Notes: generated from the sequence alone by a model not told the origin. A stretch of DNA of 57,596 bases from Saprospiraceae bacterium (GCA_016787525.1 JAEUUP010000112.1:1-57596), one strand, 5' to 3'. Shown: positions 42,855-52,298, counted from the first letter of the stretch. Translations and numbers: made by a program.

Positions 42855-45533
42855 CTATCTGAATCGCCATGAGAATGATAAATTGGGTGTAATGCCCAAA
42901 TAGTTGACACTTGTTTCGATGATTTCGCTCGACTCAATCTGGAATTCTTTGTACCAAGTGTTTGTACGATTGTAGAGATTAAAAATAGAGGCACTGATAC
43001 TACGAGCTGCGCCCTTTCGGCTCTTGAAGTTGAGCGTGGCTGCAATATCCAAACGATGATAATCGGGCAAACGCAAGCCATTTTTATCAGTCACAGTAAT
43101 ATAATCACGTGTCGAACCATCTAAAAGGGTCAGTTGGTAGCCACCTGTGGGAGCGGTATAGGGTCGCCCACTTGCGTAAATCCACGTAGCAGAAAAGTCC
43201 CAGTTTTTCAGTTTATAAATACCGACTACCTTCAATTCATGGCGCACATCTTGATTGGCATAAAAGGCTTTGCCATAATCTGGGAAATTGTATTTCACTT
43301 CTGCCAATGAGTAAGACACCCAGCCATTGAGTTTGCCATATTTTTTCTGAATCAAAAAGTCAATACCGTTGGCATAGCCATCGCCTGCGGCAAATTTTTC
43401 ATTATAACTCACAGAGCGCGGTGCAGGACGAATCCGCAATGAATATTCACTCAAGCCTGTCATGTCTTTTCGATAGGCTTCGACATCGAATAACCAATCT
43501 TTATTTTCGTAAGCGGCACCTAAAATATAATGTGTCGAATGAGTCACAGGCAATTTTTCATTGTCTGCCAATACCCAAAAGTCGCGACTGCCTTGTAAAA
43601 TATCCTCTCTGATGACCCTTTTGACGAATTGATTGTACTGCCCATACGCCATTTTGAGTTTATACTGAGGGGTCAATTCGTAAGTAGCTGAGAAACGGGG
43701 TTCAAGATAAGTCTTTGCCGTTGGTTCAAAATAACTGACTCGCAGACCTGGCAAAAGGCTCAATTTGCCTAATTTTATCTTATCCTGTACATAAGCTGTT
43801 GCCGTCAAACCTTGAGTATGTCGGTCAATAATCGTTGTCGTATCGTTTTGGGCATAGGTATATTTTATATCGTTTTGCGTCGCACCTATACCAAATTCGA
43901 CTTGATTTTTGCTGTTTAGTTTCCACTCAAAATCCAATTTAGCTGAATAATCTTTCAGATTATTGTCCTCCAAAGTACCTTCTTTGATGGTGCGTGTCGT
44001 GCCAGATGTGTCAGGCACAGACCTATCGGAAGTACGGTCGCGTGTCGAGTAATAATTGGAGTATGACACCAAAGTATTCATATAAAACGCATCTGAAAAC
44101 TTACGACTCCACTTCAACGAACCGCCCAAATTGCCCCAATTGGTTTGGTCATTGACGCTGAAATTGAAGTTGCGGCCGCCACCACCACCAAAATTGGGCA
44201 AAGTATTGCTACGGGAATTGTCCATATCGTCCGTTCCGTTGTACAAACTCAGCGAAAGCACATCTTTTTGGGTCGGTTTGTAGGTCATACGACCATTGAG
44301 GTCGTAAAAATAGGACTTGGGCGTTGTTGTTGTAAAATTAAAACGTCCACCGCCGGGACCCGCTGCGGGTGTCGTTGTTGTACTTGTGTTGCTGTATTTG
44401 TCAAATATTTTTTGATACAAAGCTGTTTGATAAGAACGCCTAACGGCAAACATGGATGTAAACTTATCGCCAATCGGCACTTCAACAAAAGCATTGGAAG
44501 CCAACAAACCTACGTCTAAACCTGCGTTGAAACCCTTGCTGTTGCCCTCTTTACCTGTGATTTCGGCAACAGACGAGATACGTCCACCGAATTTTGACTC
44601 AAAACCGCCCTTGTACAACTGTACATCTTTCACCGCATTGGGATTGAAAGCAGAGAAAAAACCAAACAAATGCTCGACATGATAAACGTTGAAACCATCA
44701 TACAGCACCAAAGTCTGGTCGGGCGTACCGCCACGTACATACAAACCTGACGAATTTTCGTTAGCAGCTGATACACCTGGCATGAGTTGGAACGAGCGCA
44801 TGATGTCCTTCTCACCAATCGAAGGCAAAGCGGCAATTTTAGCAGGTGACAGTTTCAACATCGAGACCTTCTCGTTGGCGCGCAAAAGTTCTTCGCGCTC
44901 GGCTGTCACAGTCACTTCATCAAGAATTTCGGTCTGTGACTCCAGTTCTATGAGCAAATTACTGAGGGGGGTCTTTGGTGACAGATAGTAGTTTTTACTT
45001 TTATAACCAATGTAAGAAATTTCCAAGCCTGATGTGTCAGATGGCACATCTAAAATAGTGAAATAGCCATCCACATTAGTTGTTGCGCCTTTGGTCGTTC
45101 CCAAGATAACCACATTGACAAATGGCAATGGCTCACCTGATTTCACATCTTTGACGATACCTGTCAGTTTAAAATTTTTGCGTGTTGCACTCCCTTTGAA
45201 GCGGGTGCTTTCTTCAGCAGCCTTTGCTTCGGCGAGTTTTTGCTTGTTGAAAATGAAAAAAGTGCCTGTTTCATCTTTCAAAAAACTCAAAGGCGTTTCG
45301 CGTAAGCAGATTTCAACAGCACGGTCAGGTTTTGTGCCTGAGAAAAAATAAGTCAATTTTATGTCTTTGACATCTTCGGGTTTGTAGTTGATTTTCAAGC
45401 CATATTTCGACTTGAAAAGCTCAAAAACCTCACCTAAGGTCTGATAATTGACGTATTCTTTGATTTCCGTTGGCGTTTGGGCTGTCATACTGAGGGGTAT
45501 GAGCAGCCACAAAAAGAGTAAAAGTTGTTTCAT
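42855..45533 (-). CDS. TonB-dependent receptor with STN and carboxypeptidase-like domains
   Basis: An 892-residue outer-membrane receptor. Signal peptide (LLLFLWLLIPLSMTAQ), an STN-like domain (about 20-105, GEVFELFKSKYGLKINYK), a carboxypeptidase D-like regulatory domain (TGIVKDVKSGEPLPFVNVV), a plug (IMRSFQLMPGVSAAN, GLYVRGGTPDQTLVLYDG) and a 22-strand barrel ending SFSWRFR. The STN domain suggests signalling through an anti-sigma factor, though none is adjacent. The ligand is unknown. MKQLLLF at 45533 is the signal-peptide start. It is upstream of the DUF4249 gene. 10-mers lie at 43663, 44960 and 45488. Confidence 0.92.
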   Translation of the reverse strand: MKQLLLFLWLLIPLSMTAQTPTEIKEYVNYQTLGEVFELFKSKYGLKINYKPEDVKDIKLTYFFSGTKPDRAVEICLRETPLSFLKDETGTFFIFNKQKLAEAKAAEESTRFKGSATRKNFKLTGIVKDVKSGEPLPFVNVVILGTTKGATTNVDGYFTILDVPSDTSGLEISYIGYKSKNYYLSPKTPLSNLLIELESQTEILDEVTVTAEREELLRANEKVSMLKLSPAKIAALPSIGEKDIMRSFQLMPGVSAANENSSGLYVRGGTPDQTLVLYDGFNVYHVEHLFGFFSAFNPNAVKDVQLYKGGFESKFGGRISSVAEITGKEGNSKGFNAGLDVGLLASNAFVEVPIGDKFTSMFAVRRSYQTALYQKIFDKYSNTSTTTTPAAGPGGGRFNFTTTTPKSYFYDLNGRMTYKPTQKDVLSLSLYNGTDDMDNSRSNTLPNFGGGGGRNFNFSVNDQTNWGNLGGSLKWSRKFSDAFYMNTLVSYSNYYSTRDRTSDRSVPDTSGTTRTIKEGTLEDNNLKDYSAKLDFEWKLNSKNQVEFGIGATQNDIKYTYAQNDTTTIIDRHTQGLTATAYVQDKIKLGKLSLLPGLRVSYFEPTAKTYLEPRFSATYELTPQYKLKMAYGQYNQFVKRVIREDILQGSRDFWVLADNEKLPVTHSTHYILGAAYENKDWLFDVEAYRKDMTGLSEYSLRIRPAPRSVSYNEKFAAGDGYANGIDFLIQKKYGKLNGWVSYSLAEVKYNFPDYGKAFYANQDVRHELKVVGIYKLKNWDFSATWIYASGRPYTAPTGGYQLTLLDGSTRDYITVTDKNGLRLPDYHRLDIAATLNFKSRKGAARSISASIFNLYNRTNTWYKEFQIESSEIIETSVNYLGITPNLSFSWRFR

Positions 45534-45648
45534 AAAATTAAGAATTTGATTTACGGATTTATCACGCTTCACAAAACGAAAGCGTTGCGCCTATGTGCCT
45601 GCCCGTGGTATATGTTGCGACGATTCGGGAGAATATTGCGACCAAATC

Positions 45649-46401
45649 TTATTTTGCATTCAATTTATTCTGCAACTCTATCCTATAACTTTCACTGACA
45701 GGGAGTTTTTGTTTCTGAACAATGACATATTGGCTCTTAAATGCCTCCACGCGAGGGAGCGATACGATGAAAGATTTGTGAACACGCAAAAAAGGGTAAT
45801 CTGCTAATTTTTCCTCCATTGTTTTCATCGTCATGCGCGTGATGATGGGTTTGGCTTGTGAAGTCAAATATATTTTGAGGTAATCTTTCATGGACTCAAT
45901 GTAGAGGATGTCGGCAATCGTGATTTTTATATGGCTATAATCGGCATTGACAAAGAAAAAATCGCTTAGTTCTTTTTGAAGCCCCCCCTCAGTATTTTCT
46001 GTTTTTGACAATACTTCGAGCAGTTGCATTTGGGCATTTTTGAGGTCAAACAGTCTTTGAGCTTTGTGACAAGCCTTCTCAAAACGGTCAAAAGCGACGG
46101 GTTTGACCAAATAATCCAATACATCGAGCGCGTAGCCTTCGAGTGCAAATTTTTCGTAAGCGGTGATAAAAATCGCCATCGGTCGTTGGTCTTTGAGCGA
46201 TTTTAGGAATTGGACACCCGACAAACCAGGCATTTGTATGTCCAAAAAGAGCAAATCAACCGCCTCTTGGCTCATAAATGCGTCTGCTTCTCGCGCATTG
46301 TAGCATTTGCCAACGAGTGTGAGATATGGTATTTTCGATATATTGTCTTCCAACAAATCGAGTGCAAGTGGTTCATCGTCCACGGCGAGGCAACGTATCA
46401 T
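45649..46401 (-). CDS. LytTR-family response regulator
   Basis: A 250-residue regulator with a receiver domain (VDDE, D54 in LLFLDIQMPGLSG, K100 in DYLVKP) and a LytTR DNA-binding domain (FFFVNADYSHIKITIADILY, FLRVHKSFIVSLPRV). It follows the LytS-type kinase gene; before the duplication described there, the gap to the kinase stop would have been 2 bp, so the two were translationally coupled. The 10-mer at 45985 has seven C residues and encodes NTEGGL in the interdomain linker. Confidence 0.94.
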   Translation of the reverse strand: MIRCLAVDDEPLALDLLEDNISKIPYLTLVGKCYNAREADAFMSQEAVDLLFLDIQMPGLSGVQFLKSLKDQRPMAIFITAYEKFALEGYALDVLDYLVKPVAFDRFEKACHKAQRLFDLKNAQMQLLEVLSKTENTEGGLQKELSDFFFVNADYSHIKITIADILYIESMKDYLKIYLTSQAKPIITRMTMKTMEEKLADYPFLRVHKSFIVSLPRVEAFKSQYVIVQKQKLPVSESYRIELQNKLNAK

Positions 46402-46479
46402 GATTAATCCGTTTTCAAATGAATGGTCAAATGTACCTCAAAGATGTCTTCTTCTTGGTTGATGTTCAAAGTATGATTT

Positions 46480-47544
46480 TCAGCATAAAGCAGTTCTAAG
46501 CGTCGCATTACGTTGCGCAAACATGACACTATTGAGAACGAGCTTGAAAAAGCACTGTTCTAAGCGTCGCATTACGTTGCGCAAACCTATGCCCGATGCC
46601 GCATCTTTTTCTTCATTTACTTCTGACGAGTATTTATTTATCACATTGAAAATCAATATTTTATCAACTAACATCACATTGATTTTTATAAAAGGTTCTG
46701 TTATCAACACAACACCATGTTTGAACGCATTTTCAACAAATGGAATCAACAGCATCGGTTCGATAGCTACCCCCTCAGTATCTTCGAGGTTATTTTTGTG
46801 AAATTGAATGTCCACATTTTTGCTAAAACGCATTTTTTGTAAGGCGATGTAGTTTTCCAAATATTCCATTTCTTTTTCCAAACTCACCTTATTTTCGTCT
46901 GATTCGTAAAGCATATAACGCATCAAATGTGACAACTGAATCAAAGTTGGTTCAACCAATTGCGGTTTTACGCGACTCAAAGCAACGACATTATTCATCA
47001 TATTGAACAAAAAATGAGGACTGACTTGCGACCTCAAAAATGCCAATTCTGACTTCAAACCTTCTGTTTCTTGCTCTTTGTGTTCACGTTCTTCACGCAA
47101 CCTATCGGTCGTCACACGCAATGCCAAACTAAGAGCCAAAATGAATAAGATAGGAAATAAACCGAAAAATGGCGAAAAGTTAAATTGTTCCCCAAAAAGC
47201 ATTTGCCGTGTTATATAGTTGTAATAATAGAAAATAATACCACAGCCAATCAATGATAAAATATACCAATTCGTCGTTCGTCGGTAAAGAATTTTGGGTA
47301 TCAAAACATAGTAATTAAGGTAAAAAAAGCCCACCAAAGGCATATTACTCACAAGATGCATCCAAAAAAACTGTTCAATCAGCGGCATATTTTCAGGTTG
47401 TGGCATCGGTGGACGATTTATCATTGGCGGCGGTTTACGCAAAGGCATGACAATCGGTAGGAATAGCACAAATACCCAAGCCAAAATATGACCTAAAACA
47501 ATGACTATCTGGTTAGAAAAGAATTTTTTGATGCGACTATTCAT
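46480..47544 (-). CDS. LytS-type sensor histidine kinase with shifted C-terminus
   Basis: A membrane kinase of 354 residues with four helices (e.g. IVIVLGHILAWVFVLFLPIV), His_kinase domain PHFLFNMMNNVVALSR and an ATPase domain with PFVENAFKHG and GIGLRNVMRRLE. The C-terminus after GLRNVMRRLE is abnormal. A 30-bp segment (46493-46522) is repeated at 46557-46586, with 34 bp between. The 64-bp gain shifts the frame and gives the tail QCFFKLVLNSVMFAQ and a stop at 46480. Removing it restores LLYAENHTLNINQEED and a stop at 46404, 2 bp before the LytTR start. The G2 box is intact but the last ATPase strands are lost. Confidence 0.9.
   Translation of the reverse strand: MNSRIKKFFSNQIVIVLGHILAWVFVLFLPIVMPLRKPPPMINRPPMPQPENMPLIEQFFWMHLVSNMPLVGFFYLNYYVLIPKILYRRTTNWYILSLIGCGIIFYYYNYITRQMLFGEQFNFSPFFGLFPILFILALSLALRVTTDRLREEREHKEQETEGLKSELAFLRSQVSPHFLFNMMNNVVALSRVKPQLVEPTLIQLSHLMRYMLYESDENKVSLEKEMEYLENYIALQKMRFSKNVDIQFHKNNLEDTEGVAIEPMLLIPFVENAFKHGVVLITEPFIKINVMLVDKILIFNVINKYSSEVNEEKDAASGIGLRNVMRRLEQCFFKLVLNSVMFAQRNATLRTALC
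46493..46586. repeat. 30-bp direct repeat at the end of the kinase gene
   Basis: Two exact copies, 46493-46522 and 46557-46586 (each starting GTTCTAAGCGTCGCATTACG), with a 64-bp period that is not a multiple of three. The 34 bp between them are not a repeat of adjacent sequence. Confidence 0.95.
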
Positions 47545-47763
47545 TTATTTTTTTGATTTTATAATCCCACTACAAAAAACGGGAAAATTTTAAGAACCGT
47601 TGCGCGATAGCGATGTACTGGCTATTTGTGTAGATGATTTTGATTAAAGGACATTATACAGAGGAGGTAAAATGTCGAAAATATGATAAGATTATTATCT
47701 GTAATTATATAGTTTTGCCCATTAGTAAGCATTTTATACGATAAATAGAAAATAGACTACCTT

Positions 47764-49212
47764 ATGGATTTCACACAACAGGAATGGGATAACTGTATAA
47801 AAGTCCTAAAAATATTAGCCAAAGACCCCAATAAAGGTTTGGATATCAACACTTTAAAGGGCTTGGTTACTAAAATCCATAAGACTGCAAAGAAACAAAA
47901 TAAGGCGAAAGCCTTTCAAGACAAAGCGGAAGCTATCATCGTTTCTACTCAAAATTTGCCGCTCGATAAAATTCAAAAAATCATAACCACACAAGATATT
48001 TATAAACAATACGACAGCGCTTTGAGAGCCAAAACGGCTCTGTTCCAAAATTATGAGCAGCCCCCTCAGTATCAAGTAGAAAATGAAGTGTTTAAAGGGG
48101 AGTTTATTTATCCTAAAAAATGTTATGATTGCAGTAAACCTTATCGCAAGGCGCATTTTTTCTACCATTTAATGTGCCCTGAATGTGCGGATTTTAATTA
48201 TTTAAAAAGAAAACAATCGTGTTCGTTAACAGGTCGTGTGGCATTGATTACAGGTGGCAGGATAAAAATTGGCTATTTGACCGCTTTGCGCTTGTTGCGC
48301 GATGGCGCAAAAGTGTGGGTGACAACGCGTTTTGCGAAAGATTGTGCCAAACGATTTAGCGAAGAGGTGGATTTTGATAATTGGTCAGACCGATTAAGCG
48401 TCGTTGCGCTGGATTTGCGAAATCTGAAAGCCGTTCAAGAATTTATTGATTTTCTTTTAGAAAATGAAACACATCTTGATATTATCATCAATAATGCTGC
48501 ACAAACGGTTAAACGTCCCGAAGCATTTTATGCCCATTTATTTGCGTTTGAGCAACAAAATAAAGCGAATTTGCCACCAAATTTGCAAAAAATAATGCCT
48601 TTGGATACGCCATTTCACTATTTGGATGGTTTTTCGGAGCAAAAACTGTTACCTTATGCCACCGAAACGTATTTTCCCAAAGGTTTGTTTGATAAAGATA
48701 ATCAACAAATTGACCATAGACCTGTCAATAGTTGGACTTTACGACTCGGCGAAGTACCTGTGATAGAAATGTTGGAAACTCAACTTGTGAATGTCACTGC
48801 GCCGTTTATGCTCAACAGTGCTTTGAAACCCTTATTGTGTCAATCGCCTTTTGAGCGCAAATTTATTGTCAATGTTTCGGCAATGGAAGGGCAGTTTAAT
48901 CGGTCATCAAAAACGCCTTTTCATCCGCATACGAATATGGCGAAGGCAGCTTTGAACATGATGACACGAACTTCGGCACAAGACTATGCAGTAGATAATA
49001 TTTTTATGAATAGTGTAGATACGGGTTGGATTACGCAAGAAAATCCACATCCTAAAAAAGAAAGATTGTATCAAGAAGAAGGATTTGTGCCACCTTTGGA
49101 CGAAATAGACGGTATGGCACGCATTTATGACCCTATCGTTTCGGGCATCAATAATCCCGAGATTCCTTTGTTTGGTCATTTTTTGAAAGATTATAAACCT
49201 TATTTGTGGTAA
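47764..49212 (+). CDS. Atypical short-chain dehydrogenase with N-terminal zinc-ribbon-like region
   Basis: A 482-residue protein. The N-terminal 155 residues are helical (rich in Lys and Gln) and end in a four-cysteine cluster, CYDCSKPYRKAHFFYH followed by MCPEC, which looks like a zinc ribbon. The SDR domain starts at GRVALITGGRIKIGYLTALR with the dinucleotide loop, then DIIINNAAQT. At the usual YxxxK site I read TNMAKAALNM, so the Lys is present but a Thr stands in place of Tyr. The function is unknown. It overlaps the next gene's frame by a few bases. The 10-mer at 48062 encodes PPQY. Confidence 0.75.
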   Translation: MDFTQQEWDNCIKVLKILAKDPNKGLDINTLKGLVTKIHKTAKKQNKAKAFQDKAEAIIVSTQNLPLDKIQKIITTQDIYKQYDSALRAKTALFQNYEQPPQYQVENEVFKGEFIYPKKCYDCSKPYRKAHFFYHLMCPECADFNYLKRKQSCSLTGRVALITGGRIKIGYLTALRLLRDGAKVWVTTRFAKDCAKRFSEEVDFDNWSDRLSVVALDLRNLKAVQEFIDFLLENETHLDIIINNAAQTVKRPEAFYAHLFAFEQQNKANLPPNLQKIMPLDTPFHYLDGFSEQKLLPYATETYFPKGLFDKDNQQIDHRPVNSWTLRLGEVPVIEMLETQLVNVTAPFMLNSALKPLLCQSPFERKFIVNVSAMEGQFNRSSKTPFHPHTNMAKAALNMMTRTSAQDYAVDNIFMNSVDTGWITQENPHPKKERLYQEEGFVPPLDEIDGMARIYDPIVSGINNPEIPLFGHFLKDYKPYLW

Positions 49213-49229
49213 CTCAAACAGTAATAACA

Positions 49230-50327
49230 ATGAAAGAACAAAAAACAATATGCCCTGTCATCGAAACAGTACTCCCCTCAGTATCTTTTGAAAAAATTGA
49301 ACCTGTCATTCAGTTTTTAGAAAGCAACGACACTTTGCCTGAAACCTCTTTGGTTTTTCCGGTCGGAACGGTGACACATGACGGACGTTTAGATTTATGT
49401 AAACAAAATTTAGGCGTTGACGGCGCAAGAATGATTGTTGGCGCATTGAAGCAAAATCAATCCATCAAACATTTATTATTGGGTACAAACAAAATCGGTA
49501 ATGAAGGTGCTAAAATTTTATCAGAAGCGATTGAACACAATAACTCCTTGGAAACCTTGTATTTAGGCTGTAATCACATCGAATCGGAAGGTGCAATTGC
49601 TCTTTGTCAAGCATTGGAAGACAATACCGACATCAAAAGTGTGTGGTTCAAACGCAATCCGATAGGTAAAGACAGCGTTCCTGCCTTGATAAATCTGTTG
49701 AAAAAAAATAAAAATATACGCACTTTAGATTTGGTAAACACTTGTTTGGAAGACGGTTTTTGCGATTTATTTGACTATTTGAAAGAAAACGAGACAATCG
49801 AACGCCTTTATCTAAGTGGTAATTATTTGATCCCTCAGTATATTCGGCATTTATCAGTAACATTAGAACATAACAGAACAATTAAGGCACTCTTTCTTAG
49901 TGTCAATAATTTTGGAGACGAAGGAGCGACCATTTTAGCAAAAGGTTTGGTGCAAAATACCGTATTAGAGGAATTGAGTGTGGCAAGTTGTGGGCTTCAA
50001 GAGATAGGCATCATTAGTTTGATAGAGGCTTTGATGAGGAATAAAAACATCAAACATTTGGACTTAGGTTATGCCAGCTCGACACGGGTTTTGCAGTCAA
50101 AAGGCAATGAAATTTCGGATAAAACAGCCGAAAAACTCTTAAAATTTATCGAAGAATCGCCTCAATTAGAATATCTCAATTTGGTAAAAACCAATCTTTC
50201 GGGGAGCAATAAAAGCCTTTTTTCAAATTATCCGAACAAAAAAATTGTTGTTGATGGTCAAAACAATGATAATAAAAAGATAAAAATACACCCCGATAGC
50301 CAAGCCATAAAAAGCGTATATCGGTAG
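49230..50327 (+). CDS. Leucine-rich repeat protein (ribonuclease-inhibitor type)
   Basis: A 365-residue protein with about nine 28-residue repeats of the RI type (SLETLYLGCNHIESEGAIAL, TIKALFLSVNNFGDEGATIL). There is no signal peptide or membrane helix, so it is probably cytosolic. Such repeats bind proteins; no partner is visible. The start is the ATG at 49230, since the upstream extension overlaps the SDR stop at 49212. It is probably cotranscribed with the SDR gene. It contains one exact 10-mer (49274, LPSVS) and one near copy (49831, IPQY). Two tRNA-like sequences lie just downstream on the other strand. Confidence 0.82.
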   Translation: MKEQKTICPVIETVLPSVSFEKIEPVIQFLESNDTLPETSLVFPVGTVTHDGRLDLCKQNLGVDGARMIVGALKQNQSIKHLLLGTNKIGNEGAKILSEAIEHNNSLETLYLGCNHIESEGAIALCQALEDNTDIKSVWFKRNPIGKDSVPALINLLKKNKNIRTLDLVNTCLEDGFCDLFDYLKENETIERLYLSGNYLIPQYIRHLSVTLEHNRTIKALFLSVNNFGDEGATILAKGLVQNTVLEELSVASCGLQEIGIISLIEALMRNKNIKHLDLGYASSTRVLQSKGNEISDKTAEKLLKFIEESPQLEYLNLVKTNLSGSNKSLFSNYPNKKIVVDGQNNDNKKIKIHPDSQAIKSVYR

Positions 50328-50335
50328 AAAATGAG

Positions 50336-50407
50336 TGGAGGGACAAGGACTCGAACCTGTATCTTCTGATTAGCTGTCAGTCGTTTTTCCAATTAAACTA
50401 CACCCCC
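50336..50407 (-). tRNA. tRNA-like sequence, degenerate, apparent anticodon GCU
   Basis: The minus strand reads GGGGGTG-TA-GTTT-AATTGGAA-AAAC as acceptor and D arm, and GGTTCGAGTCC as T arm. The anticodon arm is CTGA-CAGCTAA-TCAG, with A in place of the universal U33 and apparent anticodon GCT. The acceptor and T stems have mismatches. A tRNA-Ser(GCU) would need a long variable arm, which is absent, so this is likely a degraded or atypical tRNA. Confidence 0.45.
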
Positions 50408-50413
50408 AAAATG

Positions 50414-50485
50414 AAGAAACAACAAGCCTCGAACTTGTATCGCATCCCTGATAAGGATGTGCTTTTCCAGTTAAGCTATGTTTCT
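50414..50485 (-). tRNA. tRNA-like sequence with full cloverleaf, apparent anticodon AUC
   Basis: A full cloverleaf on the minus strand: acceptor AGAAACA/TGTTTCT (7 perfect pairs), T8-A9, D stem GCTT/AAGC with loop AACTGGAA, anticodon stem CATCC/GGATG with loop TTATCAG, a four-base variable region and T arm ACAAG-TTCGAGG-CTTGT. The anticodon would be AUC, read as Asp GAU, which is not a usual bacterial tRNA. The CCA end is not encoded. Confidence 0.6.
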
Positions 50486-50582
50486 TCTGCGGCAAAAATA
50501 GTTATTTTCGCTTATGAAGAGTGTTCTGTTGCTCAATATATTATAAATTTTTGCTTTGGCACTAATCTAAAAATATGAAATT

Positions 50583-50954
50583 ATGAAAAAATATTTCTTA
50601 CTCATTTTCCTATTTTTGGTCTATTTATCACCCAACCTAAAGGCAACAGTTCTGCCACAATCGGCTCATATTTCAAGTCAAACGGCTCAGAATGTTTATT
50701 TTGTCCATAAAATCCAGTCAAAAATGCCTTTGACAACAGCTGAAAAATGGAAAAAAGCGGGTTTTATTATTCTGCTTATCATCGGCGTTTTACTCATTAT
50801 TTTGAGTTTGGTATTATTGATTGATTTAGCCAAAAATAATTTTGATGGTGGTCATTTGGGGTGGATTCCAACGGCTATCGTTGCCATTATTTTGAGTTTA
50901 GGTGGCTTATTATCCGTTTTTTCGGGTAAAAAACTGAAAAAATTGAAGGCATAG
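50583..50954 (+). CDS. Small membrane protein with signal peptide
   Basis: A 123-residue protein with an N-terminal signal sequence (YFLLIFLFLVYLSPNLKA), a short polar region and two hydrophobic helices (AGFIILLIIGVLLIILSLVLL, split here by length, and WIPTAIVAIILSLGGLLSVF), ending in a Lys-rich tail. It resembles the small Bacteroidota proteins of unknown role with the AEKWKKAGFI.. pattern. The start is an ATG after an AT-rich leader. It stands alone and converges on the HAMP-PAS gene. No family is assigned. Confidence 0.65.
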   Translation: MKKYFLLIFLFLVYLSPNLKATVLPQSAHISSQTAQNVYFVHKIQSKMPLTTAEKWKKAGFIILLIIGVLLIILSLVLLIDLAKNNFDGGHLGWIPTAIVAIILSLGGLLSVFSGKKLKKLKA

Positions 50955-50995
50955 ATGGCTTATGCCAAACCAAGACTTGCTAAGAATATTGAGCA

Positions 50996-52252
50996 TCAAG
51001 CACGATACAGATTGCCCAAGTTTTTTGTAAGTTTTTCAATATCGTCTTTAATATTTTTCAACTTTGTTTGCTGTTCTAAGGGGTTGTTTTTAGAAAAATC
51101 AGTTTCAAAAGCGTTGATATTTTTCGATATTTTACCTATTTGGCTATTCAATTCATAGAAAATGGCTGCCAAAAGATTTTGGTTCTCCGCTTCACGCTCT
51201 TGAAATTGCGTGACATTGCGCAGCAAAATAACTTTTCCAATCGCTTTGTCTTGAGCCTTGATATTCAGAATGTTTTTTTCAAAATGGGATTCTTTATTAT
51301 TTGAAAAAATCTTTAGATTCTTGTTGGCGTTTTCTGTCAGCAAGGCACGGAGTAAATCATTTTTCAACGCCACATCGGGTGCATATCTACCAATGAGATT
51401 TTCCTTTGTTAGACCCAATACGGCACACCCCTCAGTATTGACGAACAAAATTTTACTGTTTTCATCCAAACCCACAAGTGGATCGTCGATTGTGTCAATA
51501 ATGGTTTCGATGCGCTGTTTTTCAGAAATAAGGTGTGCTAAATTACTGTTTTCATAGTCTGAAAGCCGTTTTGTCATTGAATTGAAAACCGTTGCCAGTT
51601 CGCCAAATTCGTCTTTTGTTGTGAAGTGTAGGCGTTCATTGTAGTTTTTATCGGCTACTTTTTTGATACTTTCGGTCAAGGCACGTATTGGATTGGCGAT
51701 ATAGCTCGGAAAATTGAATATGAACGAAAATGAAAACAGAAAGCATAGAGTCGCCACCATACTCATCATAAATATCGCGTCTTGCACTCTTTTGTCGGCT
51801 TCTTGGTTTTTGCGGATGATCGGGCGGCTATTCAAATCAGATAGATCATACAAAAGTTGATTGATTTTAAAAATAGTGTAATTAATTGCTGTAAAGTCTT
51901 GATTTTGAATTGATTGCTGCAACGATTTAAAATGGGTGCGGATGTTTTTAGTCACATCTTTTTCGCCGATTTCGGTGATATTGTTTTCTTGTTGCTTCAA
52001 ATTTTTATCAAAATCAATCAATAATGGTTCGATAGCGTATGTTAAAATTTGTTTTTCATCATTCAGTTTGCGGATGTCATTGAGCGATCTGAGCATATTT
52101 TGAGCATACTCAATGGTTTCAAAATTGGCTTTTAGAATACCTTTCATACTTTGTGATAGGGCGTGCAAATTGTAAATACCCAAACCACCGATGAACAAAA
52201 ACAGCGTGAATAGAAATATTAAACCAAGCGATATTTTAGTTTTTATTTTCAT
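50996..52252 (-). CDS. HAMP-PAS membrane sensor lacking a kinase domain (KdpD partner)
   Basis: A 418-residue sensor: helix 1 (ISLGLIFLFTLFLFIGGLGI), a periplasmic helical region, helix 2 (FMMSMVATLCFLFSFSFIF), HAMP (about 190-245) and a PAS domain with IIDTIDDPLVGLDENSKILF and VNTEGCAVLGLT. The last 70 residues look like a HisKA helix, LLAAIFYELNSQIGKI, but Tyr replaces the phospho-His of the HELKTP box and no ATPase domain follows. Full-length relatives beside KdpD carry HisKA and HATPase. The place next to the KdpD half suggests a role in potassium sensing. The 10-mer at 51428 encodes NTEGC. Confidence 0.75.
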   Translation of the reverse strand: MKIKTKISLGLIFLFTLFLFIGGLGIYNLHALSQSMKGILKANFETIEYAQNMLRSLNDIRKLNDEKQILTYAIEPLLIDFDKNLKQQENNITEIGEKDVTKNIRTHFKSLQQSIQNQDFTAINYTIFKINQLLYDLSDLNSRPIIRKNQEADKRVQDAIFMMSMVATLCFLFSFSFIFNFPSYIANPIRALTESIKKVADKNYNERLHFTTKDEFGELATVFNSMTKRLSDYENSNLAHLISEKQRIETIIDTIDDPLVGLDENSKILFVNTEGCAVLGLTKENLIGRYAPDVALKNDLLRALLTENANKNLKIFSNNKESHFEKNILNIKAQDKAIGKVILLRNVTQFQEREAENQNLLAAIFYELNSQIGKISKNINAFETDFSKNNPLEQQTKLKNIKDDIEKLTKNLGNLYRA

Positions 52253-52298
52253 TTTACCCCCTCAGTATTTTACGATTTTTTACCTTTTCTTTTCAATC

